From: JAUWNJ01 sp034190305
GTDB lineage: Bacteria; Planctomycetota; Phycisphaerae; SM23-33
Assembly (NCBI GenBank): GCA_034190305.1
Contig: JAXHSV010000015.1
Location: 1 to 22,031 of the forward strand
Direction of reading: 5' to 3'
Length of the DNA stretch: 22,031 nucleotides
The notes under the pieces were generated by a model. The model ran no database searches and was not told the origin of the DNA. It was given only the letters and a program-made list of their open reading frames with translations. Positions 1-6,181 of this stretch are shown here, in pieces. The position numbers were made by a program, and so were the translations under genes. How positions within the stretch are numbered: position 1 is the stretch's first letter; each line of letters opens with the position of its first letter.

Positions 1-441
1 CTCGCCCGGCGGATAGTCGAGCGCCTGCGAGCCGGGAGGGATGAACCTGTCGATTACGGCGTACTCGACATCACCTTCTACAGGGACGACCTGTCGCTTC
101 GGAAGGGCATGCCGCTTGTCCGCGCCACGGAAATCAACTTCGACCTGGACGGAAAGATCGTGCTTCTGGTTGACGACGTGCTTCATACGGGTCGAAGCGT
201 CCGAGCGGCGATGGACGCGCTGGTGGATTTCGGACGACCCGAAGCCATTCGCCTGGCCGTCCTGATAGACCGCGGCCGGCGGGAACTTCCCATCGCAGCC
301 GACTACATCGGCGCGACCGTCAAAGCGCCCGCCAAGGCCCGCGTTCAGGTCCATCTGAAAGAACACGACGGTGACGAAGGTGTTTTTCTTGTAGGAACGG
401 CCAACAAAAAACACGCTTCGAAAAAACGTGGTAAAAAATGA
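1..441 (+). CDS. pyrR: PyrR, bifunctional pyrimidine operon regulator / uracil phosphoribosyltransferase (5' truncated by window edge)
   Basis: The reading frame is open from base 1 and ends at TGA 439-441, so about 146 residues are visible. PyrR is usually near 180 residues, so roughly 30-35 N-terminal residues lie outside the window. The visible part starts in the region before the PyrR-typical DITFYRDDLS segment. It then carries the PRPP-binding phosphoribosyltransferase motif VLLVDDVLHTGRS (codons about 54-66) and a C-terminal strand region, followed by a Lys-rich tail. In characterised bacteria PyrR binds pyr mRNA in a UMP-dependent way to promote attenuation, and it can also convert uracil plus PRPP to UMP. 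Its place as first gene before pyrB fits that role. Any attenuator leader would lie upstream, outside the window. The stop overlaps the pyrB start as ATGA, which suggests translational coupling. Confidence 0.93.
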   Translation, partial: LARRIVERLRAGRDEPVDYGVLDITFYRDDLSLRKGMPLVRATEINFDLDGKIVLLVDDVLHTGRSVRAAMDALVDFGRPEAIRLAVLIDRGRRELPIAADYIGATVKAPAKARVQVHLKEHDGDEGVFLVGTANKKHASKKRGKK

Positions 442-1382
442 CCAAAGCAACCGATCAATTCGTCTGGAAACGCAAGCACCTTGTCGGGCTGGACGAATTG
501 TCAACCGAGGAAATCACCTACGTTTTCGACACAGCCGAGAGTTTCCGCGAAGTTTCCACGCGGTCTATAAAGAAGATTCCCGCCCTTCGGGGAAAGGTGG
601 TGGGTCTGCTGTTTTTCGAGGACAGCACGCGGACGCGGATGAGTTTCGAGTTGGCGGCGTCGCGCCTGTCAGCCGATACGGTTCTTCTGACGTCCAAAGG
701 TTCTTCCGTCGCCAAGGGCGAGACGACGCTGGATACTGTGCGAAACGTCGAGGCGATGGGTGTCGATATTTTCGTCATTCGCCACGCCTCCAGCGGCGCG
801 CCGCACATGTTGGCGCAGAAGGTTTCCGCCTCGATTGTCAACGCCGGCGACGGTTCGCACGAACATCCCACCCAGGCGCTGCTGGACATCTTTACCATCC
901 GCCGGAGGCTGGGCGGGGTCGCAGGACTGCGGGTGGCGATTGTCGGGGACATCGCACATTCGCGCGTCGCCCGCAGCAATATAATAGGTCTGCGGAAACT
1001 GGGCGCAGAGGTGGTCGTCGTCGGACCGCCGACGCTCGTACCGACCGCTATCACCGCGATGGGATGCGAAATCTCCCACAGTCTCGACGACGTGCTGAGC
1101 GAGGTGGACGTGATAAACATGCTGCGGATACAGTTCGAGCGGTTCGGCACAGGTCTGTTTCCTTCGGTCCGCGAGTACAGTCGTCTTTACGGCCTGAACG
1201 CCGAGCGATTGAACCGTTGCCGAAAGGACGTGCTGATTATGCATCCGGGTCCGATAAATCGCGGCGTGGAAATCACTTCCGAAGTCGCCGACGGTCCGAA
1301 CAATTGCATTCTCCAGCAGGTAACCAACGGCCTGGCTGTCCGCATGGCCGTGCTGTACCTGGTAAGCCAGGGGGTGGAATAA
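438..1382 (+). CDS. pyrB: Aspartate carbamoyltransferase catalytic subunit
   Basis: This 314-residue protein has the normal length for the catalytic chain, which condenses carbamoyl phosphate with aspartate in de novo UMP synthesis. The carbamoyl-phosphate loop FFEDSTRTRMSFE is present (canonical FFEPSTRTRTSFE, with Pro replaced by Asp). So are the SS-x-x-KGET loop, the HPTQALLD segment, the GDIAHSRVARSN segment of the second domain, and MHPGPINRGVEI near the C-terminus. The ATG at 438 overlaps the pyrR stop (ATGA), fixing the start. No pyrI regulatory subunit gene is seen. Pairing with a downstream class I dihydroorotase resembles organisms where ATCase and DHOase form a complex, but complex formation here is only inference. 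pyrC is separated from this gene by about 1.18 kb containing a transposase and repeats. Confidence 0.96.
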   Translation: MTKATDQFVWKRKHLVGLDELSTEEITYVFDTAESFREVSTRSIKKIPALRGKVVGLLFFEDSTRTRMSFELAASRLSADTVLLTSKGSSVAKGETTLDTVRNVEAMGVDIFVIRHASSGAPHMLAQKVSASIVNAGDGSHEHPTQALLDIFTIRRRLGGVAGLRVAIVGDIAHSRVARSNIIGLRKLGAEVVVVGPPTLVPTAITAMGCEISHSLDDVLSEVDVINMLRIQFERFGTGLFPSVREYSRLYGLNAERLNRCRKDVLIMHPGPINRGVEITSEVADGPNNCILQQVTNGLAVRMAVLYLVSQGVE

Positions 1383-1426
1383 ACGATCGAATTGTGCGAG
1401 TGAACGGCATGGTCGGTGAGAAGTCA

Positions 1427-1450
1427 GCCGCGTCAGCGGCGGTCGTTTTT
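1427..1450 (+). terminator. Possible intrinsic terminator after pyrB
   Basis: A short GC stem (GCCGC-GTCA-GCGGC, 1427-1440) is followed by GGTCG and five T's ending at 1450. The stem is only five base pairs and the T run starts five bases later, so this is weak. The same stem plus GGTCGT recurs at 2390-2408 without the T run, so it may be a repeat unit rather than a terminator. Confidence 0.25.
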
Positions 1451-1473
1451 AGCCCAAGGCGCAGAGAGGTCTT

Positions 1474-1497
1474 CAAAGCCCGATGTATCGGGCTTTG
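1474..1497. repeat. Perfect 11-bp inverted repeat downstream of pyrB
   Basis: CAAAGCCCGAT at 1474-1484 and its exact reverse complement at 1487-1497 are separated by two bases. No T tract follows. It sits just before a second hairpin (1502-1519) and the REP-like units around the transposase gene. It could end pyrRB transcription or belong to the palindrome cluster. Confidence 0.6.
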
Positions 1498-1501
1498 GAG
1501 C

Positions 1502-1519
1502 CTTGGCCGTAAGGCCAAG
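1502..1519. repeat. 7-bp hairpin with GTAA tetraloop
   Basis: CTTGGCC-GTAA-GGCCAAG, a perfect stem with a GNRA-type loop. A second hairpin with the same GTAA loop but a different stem lies at 2481-2500, on the other side of the transposase gene. Confidence 0.55.
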
Positions 1520-1548
1520 CCCTGGGGAACCGGGACGGGATAAAAATA

Positions 1549-1591
1549 GCCCCGCAGGGGCGGTCGTGAAGGCCCGAAGGGCCGACAGAAG
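1549..1591 (+). repeat. REP-like composite unit upstream of the transposase
   Basis: Two palindromes in series: GCCCC-GCA-GGGGC (1549-1561) followed by GGTCGT, then GGCCCGAAGGGCC (1571-1583) followed by the tail GACAGAAG. Related pieces occur at 2390-2430, 2444-2476 and 2525-2544, and inverted at 2051-2070. The transposase ATG follows 10 bases after the tail. The arrangement resembles the REP/BIME units linked to REP-associated tyrosine transposases (RAYTs). Confidence 0.65.
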
Positions 1592-1601
1592 GAAAGCGAC
1601 A

Positions 1602-2048
1602 ATGTCATACACAAACCTTTTCTATCACATTGTCTTTTCGACCAAGAACCGTCGCCCCTTTCTTTCGGATGACGTATTGCTAAGAGCCTGCCAGTACATG
1701 GGCGGTATTACTCGCAAACTGAAGAGCCAATTGCTCTTGGCCAACGGTGTGTCCGACCACGTTCACTTAGCCACAATGGTTCATCCAACTATCGCAATCG
1801 CAGAGTTTATCGGAAAGGTTAAGTCCAATTCCAGTGGGTGGATTCACGATACCTTTGCTGATCTGCGAGATTTTGACTGGCAGGATGGTTACGCGGGGTT
1901 CACCGTATCACCATCCGTTATGCCCAAGGTGAAGCAATATATTCGCTCACAGCCGGAGCATCATAAGAAGGTGAGTTTCCAGGAAGAACTGATTGCCTTG
2001 CTGAAAAAGCATGGAGTTGAGTATGATGAGAAGTACATTTGTGCGTAG
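1602..2048 (+). CDS. IS200/IS605-like Y1 (HUH) transposase, REP-associated type
   Basis: This 148-residue single-domain protein belongs to the Y1 transposase family, which cuts and joins single-stranded DNA at hairpins through a 5'-phosphotyrosine link. The N-terminus has the family start LFYHIVFSTKNRRPFL. The HUH metal site is H53-V-H55 in GVSDHVHLATM. The nucleophile candidate is Y113 in VKQYIRSQPEHHKK. The C-terminal KKHGVEYDEKYI segment is typical of the solitary IS200-like group. The ATG at 1602 follows a GAAGGAAAG ribosome-binding sequence; the open frame extends upstream only into repeat sequence. All catalytic residues look intact and no tnpB partner is present. It lies between pyrB and pyrC and is bracketed by inverted copies of a palindromic unit with the tail GACAGAA. 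It may be a RAYT that spreads those repeats. Confidence 0.9.
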   Translation: MSYTNLFYHIVFSTKNRRPFLSDDVLLRACQYMGGITRKLKSQLLLANGVSDHVHLATMVHPTIAIAEFIGKVKSNSSGWIHDTFADLRDFDWQDGYAGFTVSPSVMPKVKQYIRSQPEHHKKVSFQEELIALLKKHGVEYDEKYICA

Positions 2049-2050
2049 GT

Positions 2051-2070
2051 TTCTGTCGCCCCTACGGGGC
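2051..2070 (-). repeat. Inverted REP-like unit just after the transposase stop
   Basis: Read on the minus strand this is GCCCC-GTA-GGGGC followed by GACAGAA, matching the palindrome-plus-tail layout of the unit at 1571-1590. Confidence 0.6.
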
Positions 2071-2389
2071 TGGTGTGTTGTGGCCTCGATACTTCTGATT
2101 GGCCCTTTGGGCCTGAAGAAGAAATGTCCGAATTCAGTCCTGAAAACGGAACGACTGACTTCGGGCCTGGAAGGAGACAATTGGCCACCGAGGTTGGAAA
2201 AGGAGCGACCAGGATTAGGAATAGATCTGGAATGAGCGCAAAAAAGAAGGGACTGGCGGCTCCGAAGAGCCCATCGGCCAGACCGCTTAGGTCTGACAAC
2301 CACTCCCTTACGCCATTCATAATTATTCGGCATAACGTAGGCGAATGCAAAAGGTATAAGGCCGAAAGGCTGATGCGGATCAGGAACCA

Positions 2390-2476
2390 GCCGCAAAGCG
2401 GCGGTCGTATAGACCGAAGGGCTGATAGTAAAGCTACAATGCAGCGGTCATGAAGGCCCGAAGGGGCGGTCAGAAG
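2390..2476 (+). repeat. Two degenerate REP-like units in tandem
   Basis: Unit one is GCCGC-AAA-GCGGC-GGTCGT (2390-2408), then AGACCGAAGGGCTGATAGTAAAG. Unit two is GCGGTCATGAA (2444-2454), then GGCCCGAAGGGGC (2455-2467), then GGTCAGAAG. Both keep the head GCGGTC, a central CCGAAGGG palindrome and an AGAAG/AGTAAAG-like tail, as in the unit at 1549-1591. Confidence 0.55.
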
Positions 2477-2480
2477 TTAG

Positions 2481-2500
2481 CCGTGGGCGTAAGCCCACGG
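2481..2500. repeat. Perfect 8-bp hairpin with GTAA tetraloop
   Basis: CCGTGGGC-GTAA-GCCCACGG. It shares the GTAA loop with the hairpin at 1502-1519, which brackets the transposase on the other side. Confidence 0.6.
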
Positions 2501-2524
2501 AAGATGGTGCAGTAAAAGTACAGA

Positions 2525-2544
2525 GGCCCGGAGGGCCGACAGAA
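2525..2544 (+). repeat. REP-like unit immediately upstream of pyrC
   Basis: GGCCCGGAGGGCC (2525-2537) followed by GACAGAA, the same palindrome and tail as at 1571-1590. It ends about 20 bases before the pyrC start and may alter pyrC translation or mRNA stability. Confidence 0.55.
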
Positions 2545-2564
2545 AATCTGTTCCGCGGCTGATA

Positions 2565-3842
2565 ATGAAAATGAACGACATCATCATAAAAAACGGGCGT
2601 GTGATTGACCCTGCGGGCCGAACCGACGAGATTGCCGACGTTGCAATCGCCGGCGGTAAAATCGTCAAGGTCGGAAAGGTTTCCGTCAAAGCCAGAGAAG
2701 TAATTGAGGCTGCGGGTAAGATCGTCTGCCCGGGGCTGATTGACATTCACGTTCACTGCCGCGAACCGGGGCACGAAGAGGAAGAGACTATCGCAACCGC
2801 TTCGGCCGCAGCGGTGGCGGGCGGGTTCACCACCATCTGCGCGATGCCCAACACGCATCCGCCGATAGATGACGAAACCGCCGTTCAGTACGTCCTCCAG
2901 CGCGGCGCCGAGGCCGGTGGCTCGCGTGTCCTACCGGTCGGGTGCATCACCAAGGCCCGCGAGGGAAAGGAACTGGCGGAAATCGGGATGATGCTGTCGG
3001 CAGGAGCGGTCGCCTTCAGCGACGACGGCGACGGAGTGTACTCGACGGCTGTGATGTACCGCGCACTCCAGTACGCCGGGATGCTCAATGTCGCACTGAT
3101 GCAGCATTGCCAGGACTCGGACCTCGCCGGCGGCGCGATGAACTCCGGCGCCGTAGCCGTCAGTTTGGGTTTGCGGGGGATCGCCTCGGCGGGCGAAGAA
3201 CTGATGCTCCAGCGCGACCTTGTTCTGGCGGAGCGAACCGGCGCTCGTTATCACGTCCAGCACGTATCTTCGGCCTGGTCGGTGGAGTTGATTCGTCAGG
3301 CCAAGAGGCGCGGAGTCCGCGTGACGGCTGAAGCCACGCCTCACCATCTGTTGCTGACTGATGCAGCGTGCTCATCCTTCGATCCGGTCTATAAGGTCAA
3401 TCCGCCTCTGCGCAGCGCCGCAGACGTCGAAGCCGTCCGCGCCGGCGTAGTCGATGGGACCATTGACTGCCTCGCCACCGACCACGCGCCACAATCGACA
3501 GAAGAAAAGGAACTGGAGTTCGCCCTGGCGCCGTTCGGAATGATTTCCCTCGAGTGCGCCGTGGGGCTATACGCCAAGGCGTTGATCGACACCGGTCTGC
3601 TGGACTGGCCCGAATTGATATCTAAACTGACGATCAATCCCGCCGGCGTCATCCGCAGCGCCGGCGGCACGCTGACCGTCGGGACCGACGCCGACGTAAC
3701 GATAATTGACCCGAAGAAACGCTGGACGGTCCGGGCTGAAAAATTCCAGTCAAAAAGCCGAAACTGCCCTTACGACGGCTGGAAATTGAAAGGAAAACCC
3801 ATCGCCGTCATCGTCGGCGGACAAATTAAATATACCGCCTGA
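2565..3842 (+). CDS. pyrC: Dihydroorotase, class I
   Basis: This 425-residue amidohydrolase has the usual class I length and cyclises carbamoyl aspartate to dihydroorotate. The zinc ligands H62 and H64 lie in DIHVHCREPG. Further candidate metal residues are the Asp of FSDDGDGV (about 153), H181 in MQHCQD, H233 in HVQHVSS and D306 in ATDHAPQ. All metal ligands are present, so this looks active rather than a pyrC'-type inactive homologue. Two motif positions are unusual: HCQD where HCED is common, and DHAPQ where DHAPH is common. Start choice is uncertain: ATG 2565 or ATG 2571 (MNDI) both fit, and neither has a clear Shine-Dalgarno sequence. It belongs with pyrR-pyrB but is separated from them by the transposase and repeat cluster. 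Confidence 0.95.
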   Translation: MKMNDIIIKNGRVIDPAGRTDEIADVAIAGGKIVKVGKVSVKAREVIEAAGKIVCPGLIDIHVHCREPGHEEEETIATASAAAVAGGFTTICAMPNTHPPIDDETAVQYVLQRGAEAGGSRVLPVGCITKAREGKELAEIGMMLSAGAVAFSDDGDGVYSTAVMYRALQYAGMLNVALMQHCQDSDLAGGAMNSGAVAVSLGLRGIASAGEELMLQRDLVLAERTGARYHVQHVSSAWSVELIRQAKRRGVRVTAEATPHHLLLTDAACSSFDPVYKVNPPLRSAADVEAVRAGVVDGTIDCLATDHAPQSTEEKELEFALAPFGMISLECAVGLYAKALIDTGLLDWPELISKLTINPAGVIRSAGGTLTVGTDADVTIIDPKKRWTVRAEKFQSKSRNCPYDGWKLKGKPIAVIVGGQIKYTA

Positions 3843-3878
3843 TTGTAGCGGCCCTATTTTGACGATATTATATAGACT

Positions 3879-4418
3879 GTGCCATTTCTTATTGACGGAA
3901 ACAATCTGATGCACGCCCTTCGTGAAGTGGGCCTGGAGGTCGGTCGAGGTGGTTTGTGCAGGCTGATGGGTGGATTTGCCGCCGAATGCGGTAAAGATTC
4001 AAAGCGCACCGCTCCGGAGAAAGTTCGAGTGATTTTCGACGGTACGCCGCCCTACGGTCCGCTGGCCGAGCAGATCCGGGACGAGCGGATCGACGTTAAA
4101 TACGCAGCCGGTCGGACCGCCGATGAATTGATCATTGAATACATCGCCGCCGACAGCTCGCCGCGCCGGTTGACGGTCGTCAGCACGGACCGCGAAATTC
4201 GCGACGCCGCTCGACGACGGCAATGTAAAATGGAGACCAGCGAAGATTTTTCAAAAGCATTGGTTCGGATGCTGGATCGCTCGAGACAGGCTTCCTCCGC
4301 CAAAAACGCCGAACCACCGGAAAAACGCGTCGGGCTGACGCCGGAGCAAACTCGCGCCTGGCTGCGGGAATTAAATGTCGAACAAGAGAATAATGACGCA
4401 CAGGAGGACGTGCTATGA
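3879..4418 (+). CDS. YacP-like NYN-domain (PIN-fold) RNase
   Basis: The protein has 179 residues. The NYN/PIN-fold nuclease domain covers about residues 1-130, with acidic residues in the expected places: D6 in LIDGNNLMHA, D54 in VIFDG, D82 in TADELI and D104 in VSTDREI. The family includes B. subtilis YacP/Rae1, a ribosome-associated mRNA endonuclease; the substrate here is unknown. After the domain comes a charged, probably flexible tail with a short helix (LTPEQTRAWLREL). The start is GTG 3879, the only start that keeps the first beta strand and the DGNN motif; no Shine-Dalgarno sequence is evident. It follows pyrC by 36 bases and overlaps the next gene by four bases. Confidence 0.82.
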   Translation: MPFLIDGNNLMHALREVGLEVGRGGLCRLMGGFAAECGKDSKRTAPEKVRVIFDGTPPYGPLAEQIRDERIDVKYAAGRTADELIIEYIAADSSPRRLTVVSTDREIRDAARRRQCKMETSEDFSKALVRMLDRSRQASSAKNAEPPEKRVGLTPEQTRAWLRELNVEQENNDAQEDVL

Positions 4419-4753
4419 CAAGACCTCATCGCGAACGTCGTGCGTGCAAGCGTTTCGATTTGACCTGCCCGATCGTCGTTACCGACAGTGAAGGCAACGA
4501 ACTGTTGAAGACGAAGACGCTTAATATCTCCGACGGCGGGGCGCTTCTGACGGCGCCGATAGGGCAGACCATCCCGCTCCGCCAGCGCGTCCGCGTGGAC
4601 ATGCGGCTACCGAGATCGACGGAAAACACCTTCATGTACGAGGATATATCCACAGAAGCCGGAATCCTTCGCCACCAGCCAATGAAAGACTATGACAACC
4701 TCGCCACCGCGCTGACGTTCACCAACCCGCTGAAACTGCAACTGGAAGCGTGA
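4415..4753 (+). CDS. PilZ-domain protein, probable c-di-GMP binder
   Basis: This 112-residue protein is essentially a single PilZ domain. It has the two c-di-GMP-binding motifs: RxxxR as R9-ACK-R13, and (D/N)xSxxG as N37-I-S-D-G-G42. The rest has the alternating beta-strand pattern of the PilZ barrel. PilZ proteins sense cyclic di-GMP and alter motility, adhesion or enzyme activity; the partner here is unknown. The ATG at 4415 overlaps the stop of the NYN-domain gene (ATGA), so the two are likely co-translated. A good AGGAGG lies about 9 bases upstream (4401-4406). It ends the + strand run and converges on purD. Confidence 0.85.
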   Translation: MTRPHRERRACKRFDLTCPIVVTDSEGNELLKTKTLNISDGGALLTAPIGQTIPLRQRVRVDMRLPRSTENTFMYEDISTEAGILRHQPMKDYDNLATALTFTNPLKLQLEA

Positions 4754-4760
4754 AAAAAAT

Positions 4761-4842
4761 AGTAGCCGGTAGCCAGTAACCGGTAGCCGGGGAAAGATTC
4801 GGCATCGGGTATTCTGACTGGCTACTGACCACCTGCTACTGT
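4761..4842. repeat. Tandem 14-mer and imperfect inverted repeat between convergent genes
   Basis: AGTAGCCGGTAGCC (4761-4774) is followed at once by AGTAACCGGTAGCC (4775-4788), one mismatch apart. The reverse complement of 4816-4842 (starting CAGTAGCAGGTGGTCAGTAG) resembles this pair, so the region could fold into a long imperfect hairpin. The right side runs into the end of purD, including its stop codon at 4836-4838. It may act as a two-way terminator or be a dispersed repeat. Confidence 0.5.
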
Positions 4843-6110
4843 TTTTGCAATGCTTTATCTGCTATGTCGCGCCGGCAGTAGGCGTCTTTGAAGTGGATTT
4901 TATCGACGGCCTGGTATGCCCGCTTCTGGGCGTCGGCGATAGTATCACCCAGTGCGGTTGCGCCAAGAACCCGCCCGCCGGCAGTTACCACCTTTCCGTC
5001 GGCGACAGCAGTTCCGGCGTGGAAGACCTTTACGTCGCCAAGGGCCTCGGCATCGGCGATACCGGTGATCTCGTGTCCTTTTTCGTATGGGCCCGGATAT
5101 CCGCCCGAAGCCATCACCACGCAAACGGCGGGGCGCGGATCCCACTGAATCTCAATCTCGTCCAGTTTATGCTCGCACGTTGCTACCATCGCTTCAACCA
5201 GGTCGCTTTTGAATTTCATCATCAGCGGCTGGGTTTCCGGGTCGCCGAATCGGCAGTTGAATTCCAGCACTTTAGGTCCCGCCGGCGTAAGCATCAGCCC
5301 GGCATATAAGCAACCCTCGTATCGCCCGAAAGACCGCCTCATGGCATCGACGATCGGCACGAGCACCTCGCGTTCGATTTTTTCCGTCATTTCCTCATCG
5401 ATGATCGGCGTCGGGCTGTAAGCGCCCATCCCGCCGGTGTTCGGACCGGTGTCGCCGTCGCCTATGGGTTTGTGGTCCTGGCAGGCCTCGAGTGTGTATA
5501 TGTTCCGCCCGTCGCACAGCGCAAGAATCGAAGCCTCCTGCCCGGTCAGCAATTCTTCGACGACGACGGTCCGACCCGCGTCACCGAAGACCTTTTCGGT
5601 CATCATTTGTTCCAGCGGTTTGACGGCCATGTAGGGTTCAGAGCAGACGAACACGCCTTTTCCCTTGGCCAGACCGGCGGCCTTGACCACGACGCCCTGA
5701 TCGCGCGACAGGACGTAATCGCGCGCGACCCTGATGTCTGTGAAGATGTGGGCCTCGGCTGTGGGTACTGATACGGACCGCATCAATTCCTTTGCGAATG
5801 CCTTATCCGCCTCCAGGCGCGCCCCTTCAGCAACCGGTCCGAAGCACATAATCCCCTCGGCGCGGACGGAATCGACCATTCCGCCAGCCAGGGGGTCTTC
5901 AGGGCCGACCACGACCAGGTCAACGTGTTTTTCCTTTGCAGCCGCCACAACGGCGGGAATGTCTTCCGCCTTTATCGGCAGGTTCTCGGATATCTGGGTT
6001 GTTCCGGCGTTTCCGGGAGCGCAATACAATTTATTGCAATGCCGACTTTGAGCGATCTTCCACGCCAGTGCATGTTCGCGTCCGCCGCCGCCTATTATCA
6101 GAATGTTCAT
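4836..6110 (-). CDS. purD: Phosphoribosylamine-glycine ligase (GAR synthetase)
   Basis: This 424-residue protein has the usual PurD length and catalyses the ATP-dependent ligation of glycine to phosphoribosylamine in purine synthesis. It begins MNILIIGGGGREHALAWK, the family N-terminus, and shows GPEDPLAGG. The ATP-grasp domain has VVKAAGLAKGKGV and the Mg/ATP motif LEFNCRFGDPETQ, followed by the C-terminal domain with VMASGGYP. The open frame extends 98 codons further upstream, but that part has no PurD similarity and overlaps the neighbouring gene. The ATG at 6110 is chosen for the family N-terminus and an AGGAG five bases upstream. It lies 71 bases after the peptidase gene on the same strand and is probably transcribed with it. 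Confidence 0.96.
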   Translation of the reverse strand: MNILIIGGGGREHALAWKIAQSRHCNKLYCAPGNAGTTQISENLPIKAEDIPAVVAAAKEKHVDLVVVGPEDPLAGGMVDSVRAEGIMCFGPVAEGARLEADKAFAKELMRSVSVPTAEAHIFTDIRVARDYVLSRDQGVVVKAAGLAKGKGVFVCSEPYMAVKPLEQMMTEKVFGDAGRTVVVEELLTGQEASILALCDGRNIYTLEACQDHKPIGDGDTGPNTGGMGAYSPTPIIDEEMTEKIEREVLVPIVDAMRRSFGRYEGCLYAGLMLTPAGPKVLEFNCRFGDPETQPLMMKFKSDLVEAMVATCEHKLDEIEIQWDPRPAVCVVMASGGYPGPYEKGHEITGIADAEALGDVKVFHAGTAVADGKVVTAGGRVLGATALGDTIADAQKRAYQAVDKIHFKDAYCRRDIADKALQKQ

Positions 6111-6115
6111 CGCTT

Positions 6116-6120
6116 CTCCT
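6116..6120 (-). promoter_or_regulatory. Ribosome-binding site fixing the purD start
   Basis: AGGAG on the minus strand, five bases before ATG 6110. It supports the 424-residue start over the longer open frame. Confidence 0.7.
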
Positions 6121-6181
6121 CGCAGGATTTCTGAAAGCATCCAATAAAATTCGCCTCTGATGCCTCTTTCTGTCGGGGTTT

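Larger units (their letters stand above)
1549..2070. mobile_element. Putative RAYT element: REP-like unit, transposase gene, inverted REP-like unit
   Basis: The transposase gene is flanked on the left by GGCCCGAAGGGCC-GACAGAAG (1571-1591) and on the right by TTCTGTC-GCCCCTACGGGGC (2051-2070), which is the same layout on the opposite strand. Exact element ends cannot be fixed from one copy, and no target-site duplication is expected for Y1 transposition. The extent given is an inference from the inverted units. Confidence 0.5.
2049..2564. other. Gene-free 516-base stretch between transposase and pyrC, rich in palindromes
   Basis: No open frame here resembles a protein family. The stretch contains short palindromes at 2058-2070, 2100-2112 (GGCCCTTTGGGCC), 2360-2370, 2390-2402, 2455-2467, 2481-2500 and 2525-2537. 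The section 2113-2350 between the palindrome groups shows nothing recognisable. Any promoter for pyrC would have to lie here, or pyrC is read through from pyrB. Confidence 0.6.

Noticed and set aside
428..1543. Long + strand frame of 371 codons overlapping pyrB
   Set aside because: Arg/Gly-rich shadow of pyrB in another frame with no family resemblance; pyrB is unambiguous.
2073..2453. Open frames of 74-149 codons in the pyrC upstream region on both strands
   Set aside because: They run through the palindromic repeats, overlap one another and have no ribosome-binding site or family motif.
1383..2564. CRISPR array
   Set aside because: The repeats are palindromic, degenerate, unevenly spaced and flank a transposase; there are no uniform spacers or cas genes.
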